A stretch of DNA of 52,186 bases from an uncultured Prevotella sp. Lineage in GTDB: Bacteria; Bacteroidota; Bacteroidia; Bacteroidales; Bacteroidaceae. How positions within the stretch are numbered: the stretch's first letter is position 1; every line of letters starts with the position of its first letter. Made by a program: the position numbers and the translations under genes. The notes under the pieces were generated by a model. The model did no database searches, was not told where the DNA came from, and saw only the letters and a list, made by a program, of their open reading frames with translations. Below are positions 44,529 through 52,186 of the stretch, in pieces. Location of the stretch: assembly GCA_900547005.1 (NCBI GenBank), contig URER01000013.1:1-52186 (forward strand). The letters are read 5' to 3'.

Positions 44529-44610
44529 CACACAAAACTATCTACAAACAAACATTCCATTTTGGTATATTTAGAGGACCTCGAATAAACCTTTTTAAAA
44601 ACTTATAACA

Positions 44611-47600
44611 ATGAACAAAAAAAACAAGAAGACATTATTCCGCCTTGGACTGCTGCTGATGCTGCTCCTCGGCACAATGAATGCCGCCGCGATTCAGACT
44701 GTGGTGGCAAAGTGGGAATTCACGACGGGCTACGATTCTGAAAAGAACGGCACCGCGATCATCTTCACCCCGAACACATTAGGATGGGCACGCATCGCCA
44801 ACACTTATTGGAGTAAGCAACAGCCCTACTTCCTTCCGAACGAATGTGCAATGGTTCCGGAAGACTGTCGGGTGACAGTCCACACAAGCGACGGCCGATG
44901 GGAGGTGACCTCCAGCGGTTCGACCCTGAACTATCTGCTGCGCCTCAACACGGCGTCCACCGACAAGTTCACGGCAAAGGCCGACTATACCGACGGCACG
45001 AAGCACGACCAGTTTTTTGAAATCTCCATGCCGACAACGGATCTGAACAACATCAGGCTGAATTTTGCCATCGGTGACGGTTCCAGCTCGTCAACGAAAT
45101 TCGGTGTCGTCTACTCCACCGACGGAGGCAGCACGTGGAAAGTCCTCAACGACTACACTGCGGGAGCACACTGGAACACATACACCGACGCCAACTACAA
45201 TCTTGATGCCGATAACAAGGAAAACCTGACTATACGCTTGCTGATACAGTCGGCAACCAAGACGAGCAACTATAATCTGAAGTACGTCAATATCTACGCG
45301 GAGGACACACAGGCTCCCAAGCTCAAAGACATCATTCCGGCCGACAATGCCACCGGTGTCATCCCGTCAGGAAAGATTATCCTCAACTTCAACGAGGGCG
45401 TGACAGCGAAAGGCAGCGCCATGGCTACGCTCACCAACAGCAAAACAGGAGAGGAACTGAAGCTCTCGCCCGTCGTCAACGTCAACAAGGTGACATTCGC
45501 CTATGCCGACCTTGACCTCACGACGTCCTATACGTTCAATCTGCCCGCCGGCTCACTGGCCGACCTTGCCGGAAACGTCTACGACACGCCTGTCACCACG
45601 ACATTCACAACGTCTGACACACGCCCCGTTCCACCGCCTGTGCTCGAAAGCAAGAACCGTCTTTGGTATCATCGCCCGGCCAAATACTGGGAGGAAGCCC
45701 TGCCGCTGGGCAACGGACGCCTTGGAGCAATGGTCAGCGGAAGCGTGGCCGTAGACACGCTGCAGCTCAACGAAGACACGTTCTGGGGACAGTCACCGAA
45801 CCGCAACCACAACGCCAACGCCAAATCGGTGCTGTCGCAGGTTCAGCAATATATCTTCGACAGAAACTATGTGGAAGCCCAGAAGCTGGCCATACCTAAC
45901 TGGATGTCGACCACTTCACACGGTGCGCAATATCAGGCGGCAGGGTGTGTCCTCGTCTCATTCCCCGGACAGCGCTACGACGACGAGGAGGCTGGACAGA
46001 CGGATAACGCCATTGACGCACAGGCATACGTACGCTCGCTCGACATATCAAACGCCACCGCCACGACGTCATATATCGTCAACGGTGTCACATATACCCG
46101 AACCGTTTTCACATCGCTGGAAGACAATGTCACAATCATGCGCATTGAGGCTTCCAAACCCGGCAAACTGAACTTCAACGTGAGCTATGCCGCACCGGTA
46201 AAGACCAATATGGAGAAACTGGACATCAACAGGATTAACGCCGACGGCATGATTGAGGCATCTCTCATTCCGGCAAAAGCCCAGTCGGAAAATGTCGACA
46301 ACAAGCTCAACTGCTATACTTTCATCAAAGTGATAAACGACGGAGGCACACAGACAAACTCCGGGACACAGAACATCATGCAGAGCGGTCTCGTAGCCGG
46401 CAATCCGAAGGCACCGGCCATAGAGGTCAAGGACGCCACATCGGCCACCATCGTCATTTCGTCGGCCACCAATTTTGTCAACTACAACGACATCAGCGCT
46501 GACGCGGAAGCCACAGCTCTGGCCTACATGAACAGCTATCTCGAAAAGGATAAGGAATATGGGACAGCACTCAACGATCACGTTACAAAATACAAGGAGC
46601 AGTTTGACCGCGTCAGCATAGACCTCGGCACCAATGACGAGCAGGAGAAGAAAGACACGGAGACGCGCATAAAGGAGTTCAAGACGACGGCAGCCGACCC
46701 GGGACTCGTGGCAAACTATTTCCAATTCGGCCGTTATCTGCTCATATCATCATCACAACCGGGCACGCAACCGGCCAACCTGCAAGGTATATGGAACCCT
46801 AACGCACGCCAATATCCGGCATGGGACTCAAAATATACGTCTAACATCAACGTTGAGATGAACTACTGGCCGGCTGAGGTGGCCAATCTTTCCGAGTGTC
46901 ACGACCCGTTCATACAGATGGTAAAGGACGTTTCCGTCACCGGTGCTGACGCCGCAAAGGAAATGTACGGCGCACGCGGATGGGTGCTTCATCACAACAC
47001 GGACATCTGGCGCACCACGGGAGCCGTCGACAATGGAGCCGTCGGCGTATGGCCCACATGCAACGCATGGTTCTGCTCACACCTTTGGGAAAAATATCTG
47101 TTCTCTGGCGACAAGACTTACCTTGCGGAAATATATCCGGTCATGAAGGGATGCGCCCAGTTCTTCCAGGACTTTTTGGTCAAAGACCCCAACACGGGAT
47201 ATATGGTCGTGTGTCCGTCAAACTCTCCCGAAAACCATCCCGGACTCTATTCCTATAATAAAGATGACGGTTCGAAAATGAATGTGGCGATGTTCGGCGG
47301 CGTAGCTATGGACAACCAGATGGTCTACGACGTACTGAAAAACACGGCAGAAGCAGCACGCACGCTTGGCGTTGACGAAGATCTCGCAACTCAGCTCGAT
47401 GAGCTTAAGGCCAAGTTGACTCCTTATAAGATAGGCAAATACGGTCAGATACAGGAATGGCAGGAGGACTGGGACCGCGAGAACACCTCCCACCGCCATC
47501 TGTCACACCTTTGGGGAGCATTCCCCGGAAATCAGGTTTCACCCTACGTCAATCCGACGGTCTATCAGGGTGTCCACAAATCGCTTGTCGGACGCGGCGA

Positions 47601-48348
47601 TGCGGCACGCGGATGGTCAATGGGATGGAAAGTCTGCCAATGGGCCCGTATGCTTGACGGCGACCATGCACTGAACATCATCAAGAACCAGCTGCGCCTG
47701 ATGGATCCCAACGCCACGATGAACGATGCCGACGGAGGTACATACGCAAATATGTTTGACGCTCACGCACCCTTCCAAATCGACGGAAACTTCGGCTGTT
47801 GTGCCGGTATTGCCGAAATGCTGCTGCAATCTCACGCCGGATTCATCCATCTGCTTCCCGCCCTACCATCGTCATGGAAGGACGGTGAGGTGTGCGGTCT
47901 GCGCTCACGTGGCGGCTTTGTCATCACCGAACTGAAGTGGAAAGACGGCAACGTAGAGTCCGTGAAAATCAAGTCAACCATCGGCGGCAACCTCCGTCTG
48001 CGCAGCCATACGCAGCTGAAAATGGCTGACGGCACGCCGCTTGCCACCGCCTCGGGCGACAACACCAACGCGCTGACGCAACCATACGTCATGCCCGACC
48101 CGATAGTTGCCGACAAGTCGAAGATACCTTCAACCACACTTCCCATCTCTTATCTCTATGACATCTCCACAACGGCCGGTCAGGAAATTGAACTGATCAA
48201 CATCTTTGGAACATCCGGCATCAACAACGCCCAAGTCGTAACCTCCTCCAGTGACAACAACAGATTGTTCTTGCTCAACGGCCAGCCCGCAAAAGAGTCA
48301 TATCGTGGCATCATTGCCAAGAAAGGAATGAAATATAACAACCGATAA
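44611..48348 (+). CDS. Secreted GH95 glycosidase (alpha-L-fucosidase/galactosidase family)
   Basis: Removes terminal alpha-L-fucose (or alpha-L-galactose) from glycans such as xyloglucan or host-type fucosides; which one cannot be read. The 1245-aa product has a signal peptide (LLLMLLLGTMNAAA), an N-terminal beta-rich domain (about 30-230) and a Big_5 Ig-like domain (about 235-336). GH95 runs about 345-1150: start WYHRPAKYWEEALPLGNGRLGAM, the INVEMNYWPAE motif (near 746-757) with the two catalytic-base-assisting Asn positions, PSNSPEN (near 871) with the general acid Glu, and FQIDGNFGCC (near 1055) with a conserved Asp. The C-terminal tail resembles a T9SS signal. It is divergent from the AraC-type regulator. 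Confidence 0.88.
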   Translation: MNKKNKKTLFRLGLLLMLLLGTMNAAAIQTVVAKWEFTTGYDSEKNGTAIIFTPNTLGWARIANTYWSKQQPYFLPNECAMVPEDCRVTVHTSDGRWEVTSSGSTLNYLLRLNTASTDKFTAKADYTDGTKHDQFFEISMPTTDLNNIRLNFAIGDGSSSSTKFGVVYSTDGGSTWKVLNDYTAGAHWNTYTDANYNLDADNKENLTIRLLIQSATKTSNYNLKYVNIYAEDTQAPKLKDIIPADNATGVIPSGKIILNFNEGVTAKGSAMATLTNSKTGEELKLSPVVNVNKVTFAYADLDLTTSYTFNLPAGSLADLAGNVYDTPVTTTFTTSDTRPVPPPVLESKNRLWYHRPAKYWEEALPLGNGRLGAMVSGSVAVDTLQLNEDTFWGQSPNRNHNANAKSVLSQVQQYIFDRNYVEAQKLAIPNWMSTTSHGAQYQAAGCVLVSFPGQRYDDEEAGQTDNAIDAQAYVRSLDISNATATTSYIVNGVTYTRTVFTSLEDNVTIMRIEASKPGKLNFNVSYAAPVKTNMEKLDINRINADGMIEASLIPAKAQSENVDNKLNCYTFIKVINDGGTQTNSGTQNIMQSGLVAGNPKAPAIEVKDATSATIVISSATNFVNYNDISADAEATALAYMNSYLEKDKEYGTALNDHVTKYKEQFDRVSIDLGTNDEQEKKDTETRIKEFKTTAADPGLVANYFQFGRYLLISSSQPGTQPANLQGIWNPNARQYPAWDSKYTSNINVEMNYWPAEVANLSECHDPFIQMVKDVSVTGADAAKEMYGARGWVLHHNTDIWRTTGAVDNGAVGVWPTCNAWFCSHLWEKYLFSGDKTYLAEIYPVMKGCAQFFQDFLVKDPNTGYMVVCPSNSPENHPGLYSYNKDDGSKMNVAMFGGVAMDNQMVYDVLKNTAEAARTLGVDEDLATQLDELKAKLTPYKIGKYGQIQEWQEDWDRENTSHRHLSHLWGAFPGNQVSPYVNPTVYQGVHKSLVGRGDAARGWSMGWKVCQWARMLDGDHALNIIKNQLRLMDPNATMNDADGGTYANMFDAHAPFQIDGNFGCCAGIAEMLLQSHAGFIHLLPALPSSWKDGEVCGLRSRGGFVITELKWKDGNVESVKIKSTIGGNLRLRSHTQLKMADGTPLATASGDNTNALTQPYVMPDPIVADKSKIPSTTLPISYLYDISTTAGQEIELINIFGTSGINNAQVVTSSSDNNRLFLLNGQPAKESYRGIIAKKGMKYNNR

Positions 48349-48432
48349 ACGGTTTTCTACCATCAGAAAATGAGAGAGTGTATCAAAATTCTGTTATACT
48401 CTCCGTTTTATGATATGTTGAAAAAAGATACA

Positions 48433-48472
48433 ACAAAGGGGCTGTGCCAAAATAGGCGCAGCCCCTTTTATA
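48433..48472. terminator. Bidirectional terminator between GH95 and GH3
   Basis: AAAGGGGCTGTGCC (48435-48448) pairs with GGCGCAGCCCCTTT (48455-48468) around a 6-nt loop, between two convergent genes. A weaker hairpin, GAGAGTGTAT with ATACTCTC, lies nearer GH95 at about 48373-48406. Confidence 0.85.
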
Positions 48473-48514
48473 TGCATAAATCGAAATATGCTTACGGATT
48501 GATAATATCTCCTA

Positions 48515-50788
48515 TTACAAAACCGTCAGCTTCGCGGTCTTCAGGTCGCGGCTGTTTGGTCCGACCATGATATTGAAGTCGCCCGGTTCGAGGACATACT
48601 TCAGGTCGTAGTTATAGAATTTCAGGGTCTCCGGAGTGATGGCGAACGTAACCTTGCGGCTCTCTCCGGCTTTAAGAGTAATGCGCTCGAAGCCCTTCAG
48701 TTCTTTCACGGGACGGCTCACGCTCGCTACAAGGTCGCGTATGTAGAGCTGAACAATCTCAGTGGCATCAACGTTGCCTGTGTTTGTAACCGTTACGGAA
48801 GCCTCAACGCTGCCTGTCGGCGACATCTCCGTGGCACTGAGTTGCAGGTCGGAGTAGCTGAATGTGGTGTATGACAGGCCGTATCCGAACGGATAGAGAG
48901 GGTCGTTGCGCACATCGAGATAGTTGCTCTGATACTTGCGGAACTCCTTCGTGCCCTCCGGTACAGGACGTCCGGTAGGCTGATGGTTGTAGTAGAGCGG
49001 CTCCTGCCCCACAGCCTGTGGCATACTCATAGTGAGCTTTCCACTTGGCACCTTGTCGCCGAAGACCACGTCGCAGATTGCGTCGGCAGCCTCGGAACCG
49101 CCAAACCATACGTTGAGTATCGCCGGGATATTCTCGTTCTCCCAATTCATGACCGTAGGACGACCCGAGAAGTTGAGCAGTACGATTGGCTTGCCTAACT
49201 TATTGAGTTCCTGAAGCAGTTCCATCTGTACGTCGGGCAGGCACAGGTTGGTACGGCTGGCACACTCTCCGCTCATGTCGGCGGTCTCGCCGAGTGCCGC
49301 AACAATCACATCGGCCTCCTTAGCGACGGCCAAAGCCTCAGCTTTCATCTGAGCATCATCGCCACGCTCGATGGTTTTGCCGAACTCACCGGCCTTCTGC
49401 AACTCCGCATCACGTGTGATGTTGCTGCCCTGAGCATATAAGAGAGTAGCCTTTCCGGCCAAAACGCGCTCCATGCCTTCTTTCAAAGTAGAGTACTTGT
49501 CGGGCGTATATGCCACGCACCATGTGCCGGCAAGGTTGGCCCGGGTGTTTGCCAGCGGGCCTATGAGGGCCACCTTGCCCTGTTTCTTCAACGGTAGCAG
49601 ATTGCCTTCGTTCTTCAACAGCACGAATGTCTCGGCTGCAATGTCGCGCGCCGCACGGCGGTTCTCATCGTTGAATATGTCCTTTTTGCGGCGTTTCGGG
49701 TCGCAATACTTATACGGGTCTTTGAAAAGTCCAAGTTTGTACTTGGCTTCCAGCACGCGGCGGCAAGCCTTGTCGATGTCGGTCTCGCTCACCTTGCCTT
49801 CTTTGAGACTTTTCTCCAATGTCGCGATGAAGCCCATGGAACACATATCCATATCGGTTCCTGCCTTCAGAGCCTGTGCGGCCGCCTCCTGTAGATTGGC
49901 ACTCACGCTATGGCTGAGCATCTCGCCGATGGAACCGTAGTCGGTAACGACCATGCCATCGTATCCCCATTCGCCGCGCAGGAGGTCGTCAAGCAACCAC
50001 TTGTTGGCCGTGGCGGGAACACCGTCGACGAGGTTGAACGACGACATGAACGTGCCCGCGCCTGCCTCCGCGCCTGCCTTGTAGGGCGGCAGATACTGGT
50101 TATACATACGCACGCGGCTCATGTCCACCGTGTTATAGTCGCGTCCCGACTCCGATGCGCCGTAGAGCGCGAAGTGCTTCACGCACGCCATGATGTTATC
50201 CGTGCGGCTGTAGTCGCCCTGATAGCCACGAACCATAGCCTTAGTGATAAGACTTCCGAGGTAAGGATCCTCACCGTTGCCCTCGGAGTAGCGTCCCCAA
50301 CGGGCATCGAGGGTAATGTCGACCATCGGGCTGAATGTCCAGTTGATTCCGTCGGCACTTGCTTCTTTGGCTGCTATGGCTGCCGACTGCTCAACGGCTG
50401 CCATATCCCAACTGCACGACAGAGCCAGTGGAATGGGGAAGATGGTCTCGTAGCCGTGGATAACGTCCATGCCCACGAGCAGCGGAATGCCCATGCGGCT
50501 TTTCTTCACGGCCAGTTCCTGCATCTCGCGGATTTCCTTTGCGCCTTTGATGTTGAAGATTCCACCCATGTTTCCGGCAGCTATCGCGCCGCCCACCTGT
50601 GTGTTCATGGCCTGCCCGGTGGTGATGTCGCCGGCTACCATGAGGTTGAGCTGACCGATTTTCTCCTGTAAGGTCATCTTCGACATAAGGTCGTCGACGA
50701 ACTCCTTCATTCCTTTTTGTTGCGCAACGGCTGTGTTCAGACAGGCCGACGCTGCAAAGAGAGCGATTGATAATAAGTACTTTCTCAT
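48515..50788 (-). CDS. GH3 beta-glucosidase (BglX-like)
   Basis: Periplasmic exo-acting enzyme that releases glucose from beta-linked oligosaccharides. The 757-aa product has a signal peptide (ending NTAVAQ) and an N-terminal (beta/alpha)8 domain with MTLQEKIGQL, NWTFSPMVDI, KHFALYGASESGRDYN and the nucleophile Asp in MVVTDYGSIGE (near 282). The GH3 C-terminal domain (about 390-610) and a fibronectin III-like domain (about 665-750) follow. Full length for BglX. GH3 is the usual partner of GH30_3 in Bacteroidetes beta-1,6-glucan use, which supports the PUL assignment, although here it lies 21 kb from susCD. -7 box TATTTTTG at 50851-50844. Confidence 0.93.
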   Translation of the reverse strand: MRKYLLSIALFAASACLNTAVAQQKGMKEFVDDLMSKMTLQEKIGQLNLMVAGDITTGQAMNTQVGGAIAAGNMGGIFNIKGAKEIREMQELAVKKSRMGIPLLVGMDVIHGYETIFPIPLALSCSWDMAAVEQSAAIAAKEASADGINWTFSPMVDITLDARWGRYSEGNGEDPYLGSLITKAMVRGYQGDYSRTDNIMACVKHFALYGASESGRDYNTVDMSRVRMYNQYLPPYKAGAEAGAGTFMSSFNLVDGVPATANKWLLDDLLRGEWGYDGMVVTDYGSIGEMLSHSVSANLQEAAAQALKAGTDMDMCSMGFIATLEKSLKEGKVSETDIDKACRRVLEAKYKLGLFKDPYKYCDPKRRKKDIFNDENRRAARDIAAETFVLLKNEGNLLPLKKQGKVALIGPLANTRANLAGTWCVAYTPDKYSTLKEGMERVLAGKATLLYAQGSNITRDAELQKAGEFGKTIERGDDAQMKAEALAVAKEADVIVAALGETADMSGECASRTNLCLPDVQMELLQELNKLGKPIVLLNFSGRPTVMNWENENIPAILNVWFGGSEAADAICDVVFGDKVPSGKLTMSMPQAVGQEPLYYNHQPTGRPVPEGTKEFRKYQSNYLDVRNDPLYPFGYGLSYTTFSYSDLQLSATEMSPTGSVEASVTVTNTGNVDATEIVQLYIRDLVASVSRPVKELKGFERITLKAGESRKVTFAITPETLKFYNYDLKYVLEPGDFNIMVGPNSRDLKTAKLTVL

Positions 50789-50843
50789 TGTGTTTATTAT
50801 TAGTTATTTTGTTTTTATAATTGTTTTGTCGCAGAAGGTTATG

Positions 50844-50851
50844 CAAAAATA
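50844..50851 (-). promoter_or_regulatory. -7 box of the GH3 gene
   Basis: TATTTTTG on the minus strand matches TAnnTTTG, about 55 nt before the ATG at 50788. Confidence 0.4.
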
Positions 50852-50886
50852 GTCATTTCCGCTTTAATACGGCGTTACATTAATAC

Positions 50887-50925
50887 AAAAAAAACTCACT
50901 TAACGCGCAGCTAAGTGAGTTTTTT
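50887..50925. terminator. Hairpin terminator upstream of GH3
   Basis: AAAAAACTCACTTA (50889-50902) pairs perfectly with TAAGTGAGTTTTTT (50912-50925) around a 9-nt loop. A- and T-runs make it usable in both directions. It separates GH3 from whatever was transcribed from the right. Confidence 0.75.
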
Positions 50926-50965
50926 GCCGATTTCATCGGAGTTTTATGAAATGTATTATCAAATA

Positions 50966-50997
50966 CTTGCGGTGTTTCTTTTTTTTATTTATATTTG
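50966..50997 (+). promoter_or_regulatory. Promoter of the 36-codon gene remnant
   Basis: CTTG (50966-50969), a 20-nt spacer and TATATTTG (50990-50997) match the Bacteroidetes consensus with one base off in the -33 box. The following leader ends in a strong GAGGAGGAGAAG ribosome-binding sequence 4 nt before the ATG at 51072. Confidence 0.6.
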
Positions 50998-51071
50998 CAA
51001 TCAAGACAACAATATTAAAGCAATTATCGTGTTCCGAGACGTTTAGAGCAAAAAAGAGGAGGAGAAGAAGT

Positions 51072-51182
51072 ATGACGACAATAGAAATAAGACAATCGTT
51101 GCTCCATGAGATAGAGAATATCATGGAAGATGAAGCGCTCACACATAAGGTGCTGAATTACATACGCAAGATAAAAAGATAG
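51072..51182 (+). pseudogene. Truncated antitoxin-like or addiction-module-like small ORF
   Basis: 36 codons: MTTIEIRQSLLHEIENI followed by MEDEALTHKVLNYIRKIKR. This resembles the N-terminus of short Bacteroidales proteins of about 70 aa that sit upstream of toxin-like genes, as I recall them. Here the frame stops at 51182, exactly where the remnant of another gene from the opposite strand begins, and no toxin follows. A good promoter and an unusually strong Shine-Dalgarno remain, so it may still be expressed. It may instead be a complete small protein. Confidence 0.45.
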
Positions 51183-51334
51183 CCCCAGTCGCCCGGTTTG
51201 TGATACTCCGTGCGGCACATCTCCAGTGGCGTGTAGGACGCATAGCTACCCTTCCCAACCTTCACTACTTCCTGTGCGGTTGCTGTCGATGCTACCATCG
51301 CACAGGACAGTAACAGTAATAAATAGTTTCTCAT
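51158..51334 (-). pseudogene. 5' remnant of a secreted (probably glycosidase) gene
   Basis: 58 codons only. The ATG at 51334 opens a clear signal peptide (MRNYLLLLLSCAMVASTATA) followed by QEVVKVGKGSYASYTPLEMC and HKPGDWGY, then runs into the antisense of the small ORF at 51072-51182 and stops. The leader ATAACTAACTTATTT before the ATG is the one seen before other exported genes here. VGKGSYASYTPL resembles the start of secreted Bacteroidetes glycoside hydrolases, but I cannot name the family. The gene body is missing, so a deletion or rearrangement ended near 51180. Confidence 0.6.
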
Positions 51335-51421
51335 AAATAAGTTAGTTATAATAAATGTTAGTTGTCAGCGGTTCATGACCGTCTGTCATTGTTGATAAAA
51401 AGTTAATGTATTCCTTTTTGG

Positions 51422-51866
51422 GGACTCACCCGATAGTCTTTTATCAGACATTATGTCGCACCTTTGCAACACCTCTACACCATACTCAGAGTATTTAAGG
51501 CTGAATTACTCCGGTACTGAAGCCAAAATACTTGAGTAATCTGGCCGGAATTACTTGAGTACTGCGCCCAAATTACTCGAGTACTGCGCCCAAATTACTC
51601 GAGTATTGCGCCATAGTACTATGCTGTTCGGCCGAAATAGGTTGCCCCCCTGTATTTATCGGGCGAACCAATGTCTTCCTTTTTTGCCCGGCAAAGATAT
51701 GAAAAAACATTCTATACCCGTGTGGTTTCTAATACGCTAAAAACTCACTCGTGGTATAGAATGTTTCATTTTTTATCGGATTCATCGGGCTATCCGATTC
51801 TATGGCATAGAGGCATAGAGGGATAAGGCTTCTCCTGTATGTTATTTAAGACATAAAAGTATCCTT
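51422..51866. repeat. Inverted-repeat-bounded 22-bp array, copy 2, plus long hairpin
   Basis: Second copy of the element at 27484-27764, here 51422-51669, followed by the same long hairpin at 51705-51766. Relative to copy 1 it lacks one 22-bp unit and 12 bp of the left inverted repeat, and has one extra base at the start. The right inverted repeat (about 51647-51669) is intact. Orientation is the same as in copy 1. Confidence 0.8.
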
Positions 51867-52186
51867 TCACTCTATCCGCCAATCCTCTATTCCCCTTGTC
51901 TCCGATGAGAAACTGACACCTATCTTATATATCTGCCTGCCGTCAGACTTGAATGGCTCGGCATAGCCCTTGTCATCTATCTGCTTTAGAGCCTCGTCCG
52001 CCGTACCGTCGAGCTTCAGCTCCATCACGTAGATGTAGTCTTTCGTCTTCATCACTATGTCCATACGACCGCGGCTTGTCGTGCGCTCAACCTCGGTGAA
52101 GAAGCCCATCATCTTGAAGATGAGGTACATCGAGTTTTGGAAGTACTTCTCCATCTTGCCCGTTATCTTATAGTCGGAGTCGGCGA
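51867..52186 (-). CDS. AAA-ATPase/PD-(D/E)XK protein, second copy (cut by window edge)
   Basis: Only the C-terminal end is in the window. The reading frame stays open through base 52186, so the Met at 52154 is internal. The visible part matches the protein at 27954-29495 almost residue for residue (GRMDIVMKT, YVMELKLDG, SFSSETRGIEDWRIE against ...DWKIE) and carries the nuclease D and ExK. Most base differences are synonymous. The two copies are in direct orientation about 24 kb apart. Confidence 0.88.
   Translation of the reverse strand, partial: ADSDYKITGKMEKYFQNSMYLIFKMMGFFTEVERTTSRGRMDIVMKTKDYIYVMELKLDGTADEALKQIDDKGYAEPFKSDGRQIYKIGVSFSSETRGIEDWRIE

Overview
This window reads as the chromosome of a Bacteroidales bacterium, most likely a member of the Prevotellaceae. 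The signs are SusC/SusD pairs, a regulator of the DUF6377 type, many secreted proteins ending in type IX secretion (T9SS) sorting tails, repeated matches to the Bacteroidetes promoter (TTTG, about 20 nt, then TAnnTTTG), few Shine-Dalgarno sequences, and moderate G+C in the genes against A+T-rich gaps. No tRNA, rRNA, CRISPR array, phage or transposase gene was recognised.

Left part (1-19.6 kb), mainly housekeeping. rimP-nusA lie on the minus strand. A 1.7-kb gene-free stretch full of repeats follows, then a large secreted modular pectinesterase (CE8) and an RNase H. A two-gene type II restriction-modification cassette comes next, bracketed by 44-bp direct repeats that each carry a promoter. 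Then come a GNAT-like protein, parE, an S41 protease, ybeY, coaD and ruvB.

Middle (17.9-27.4 kb), a polysaccharide utilisation locus (PUL). A membrane regulator is divergent from susC-susD-GH30-SGBP. This content, with the GH3 beta-glucosidase at 48.5-50.8 kb, closely resembles the Bacteroides locus for fungal or yeast beta-1,6-glucan, so that is the best substrate guess.

Right part (27.4-52.2 kb). A AAA-ATPase/nuclease gene is followed by an inverted-repeat-bounded array of 22-bp palindromic units. The same arrangement recurs at the right edge, so a block of about 24 kb sits between direct repeats. Inside it are a minus-strand series of T9SS-type exported proteins (SusE/F-like protein, a GH30-LRR fusion, a 1062-aa surface protein, a CotH-like protein) with two small paralogous peptides of unknown function between them, an AraC-type membrane regulator divergent from a GH95 enzyme, and the GH3 enzyme. 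One putative glycan-binding module occurs in both the PUL lipoprotein and two T9SS proteins, suggesting one substrate handled by two export routes.

The non-coding DNA is unusually rich: a roughly 600-bp intergenic repeat in three copies, 66-bp promoter-bearing units, heptamer and 9-mer arrays, ACCACAGAG inverted repeats, and a degraded junction near 51.18 kb where two truncated genes meet.
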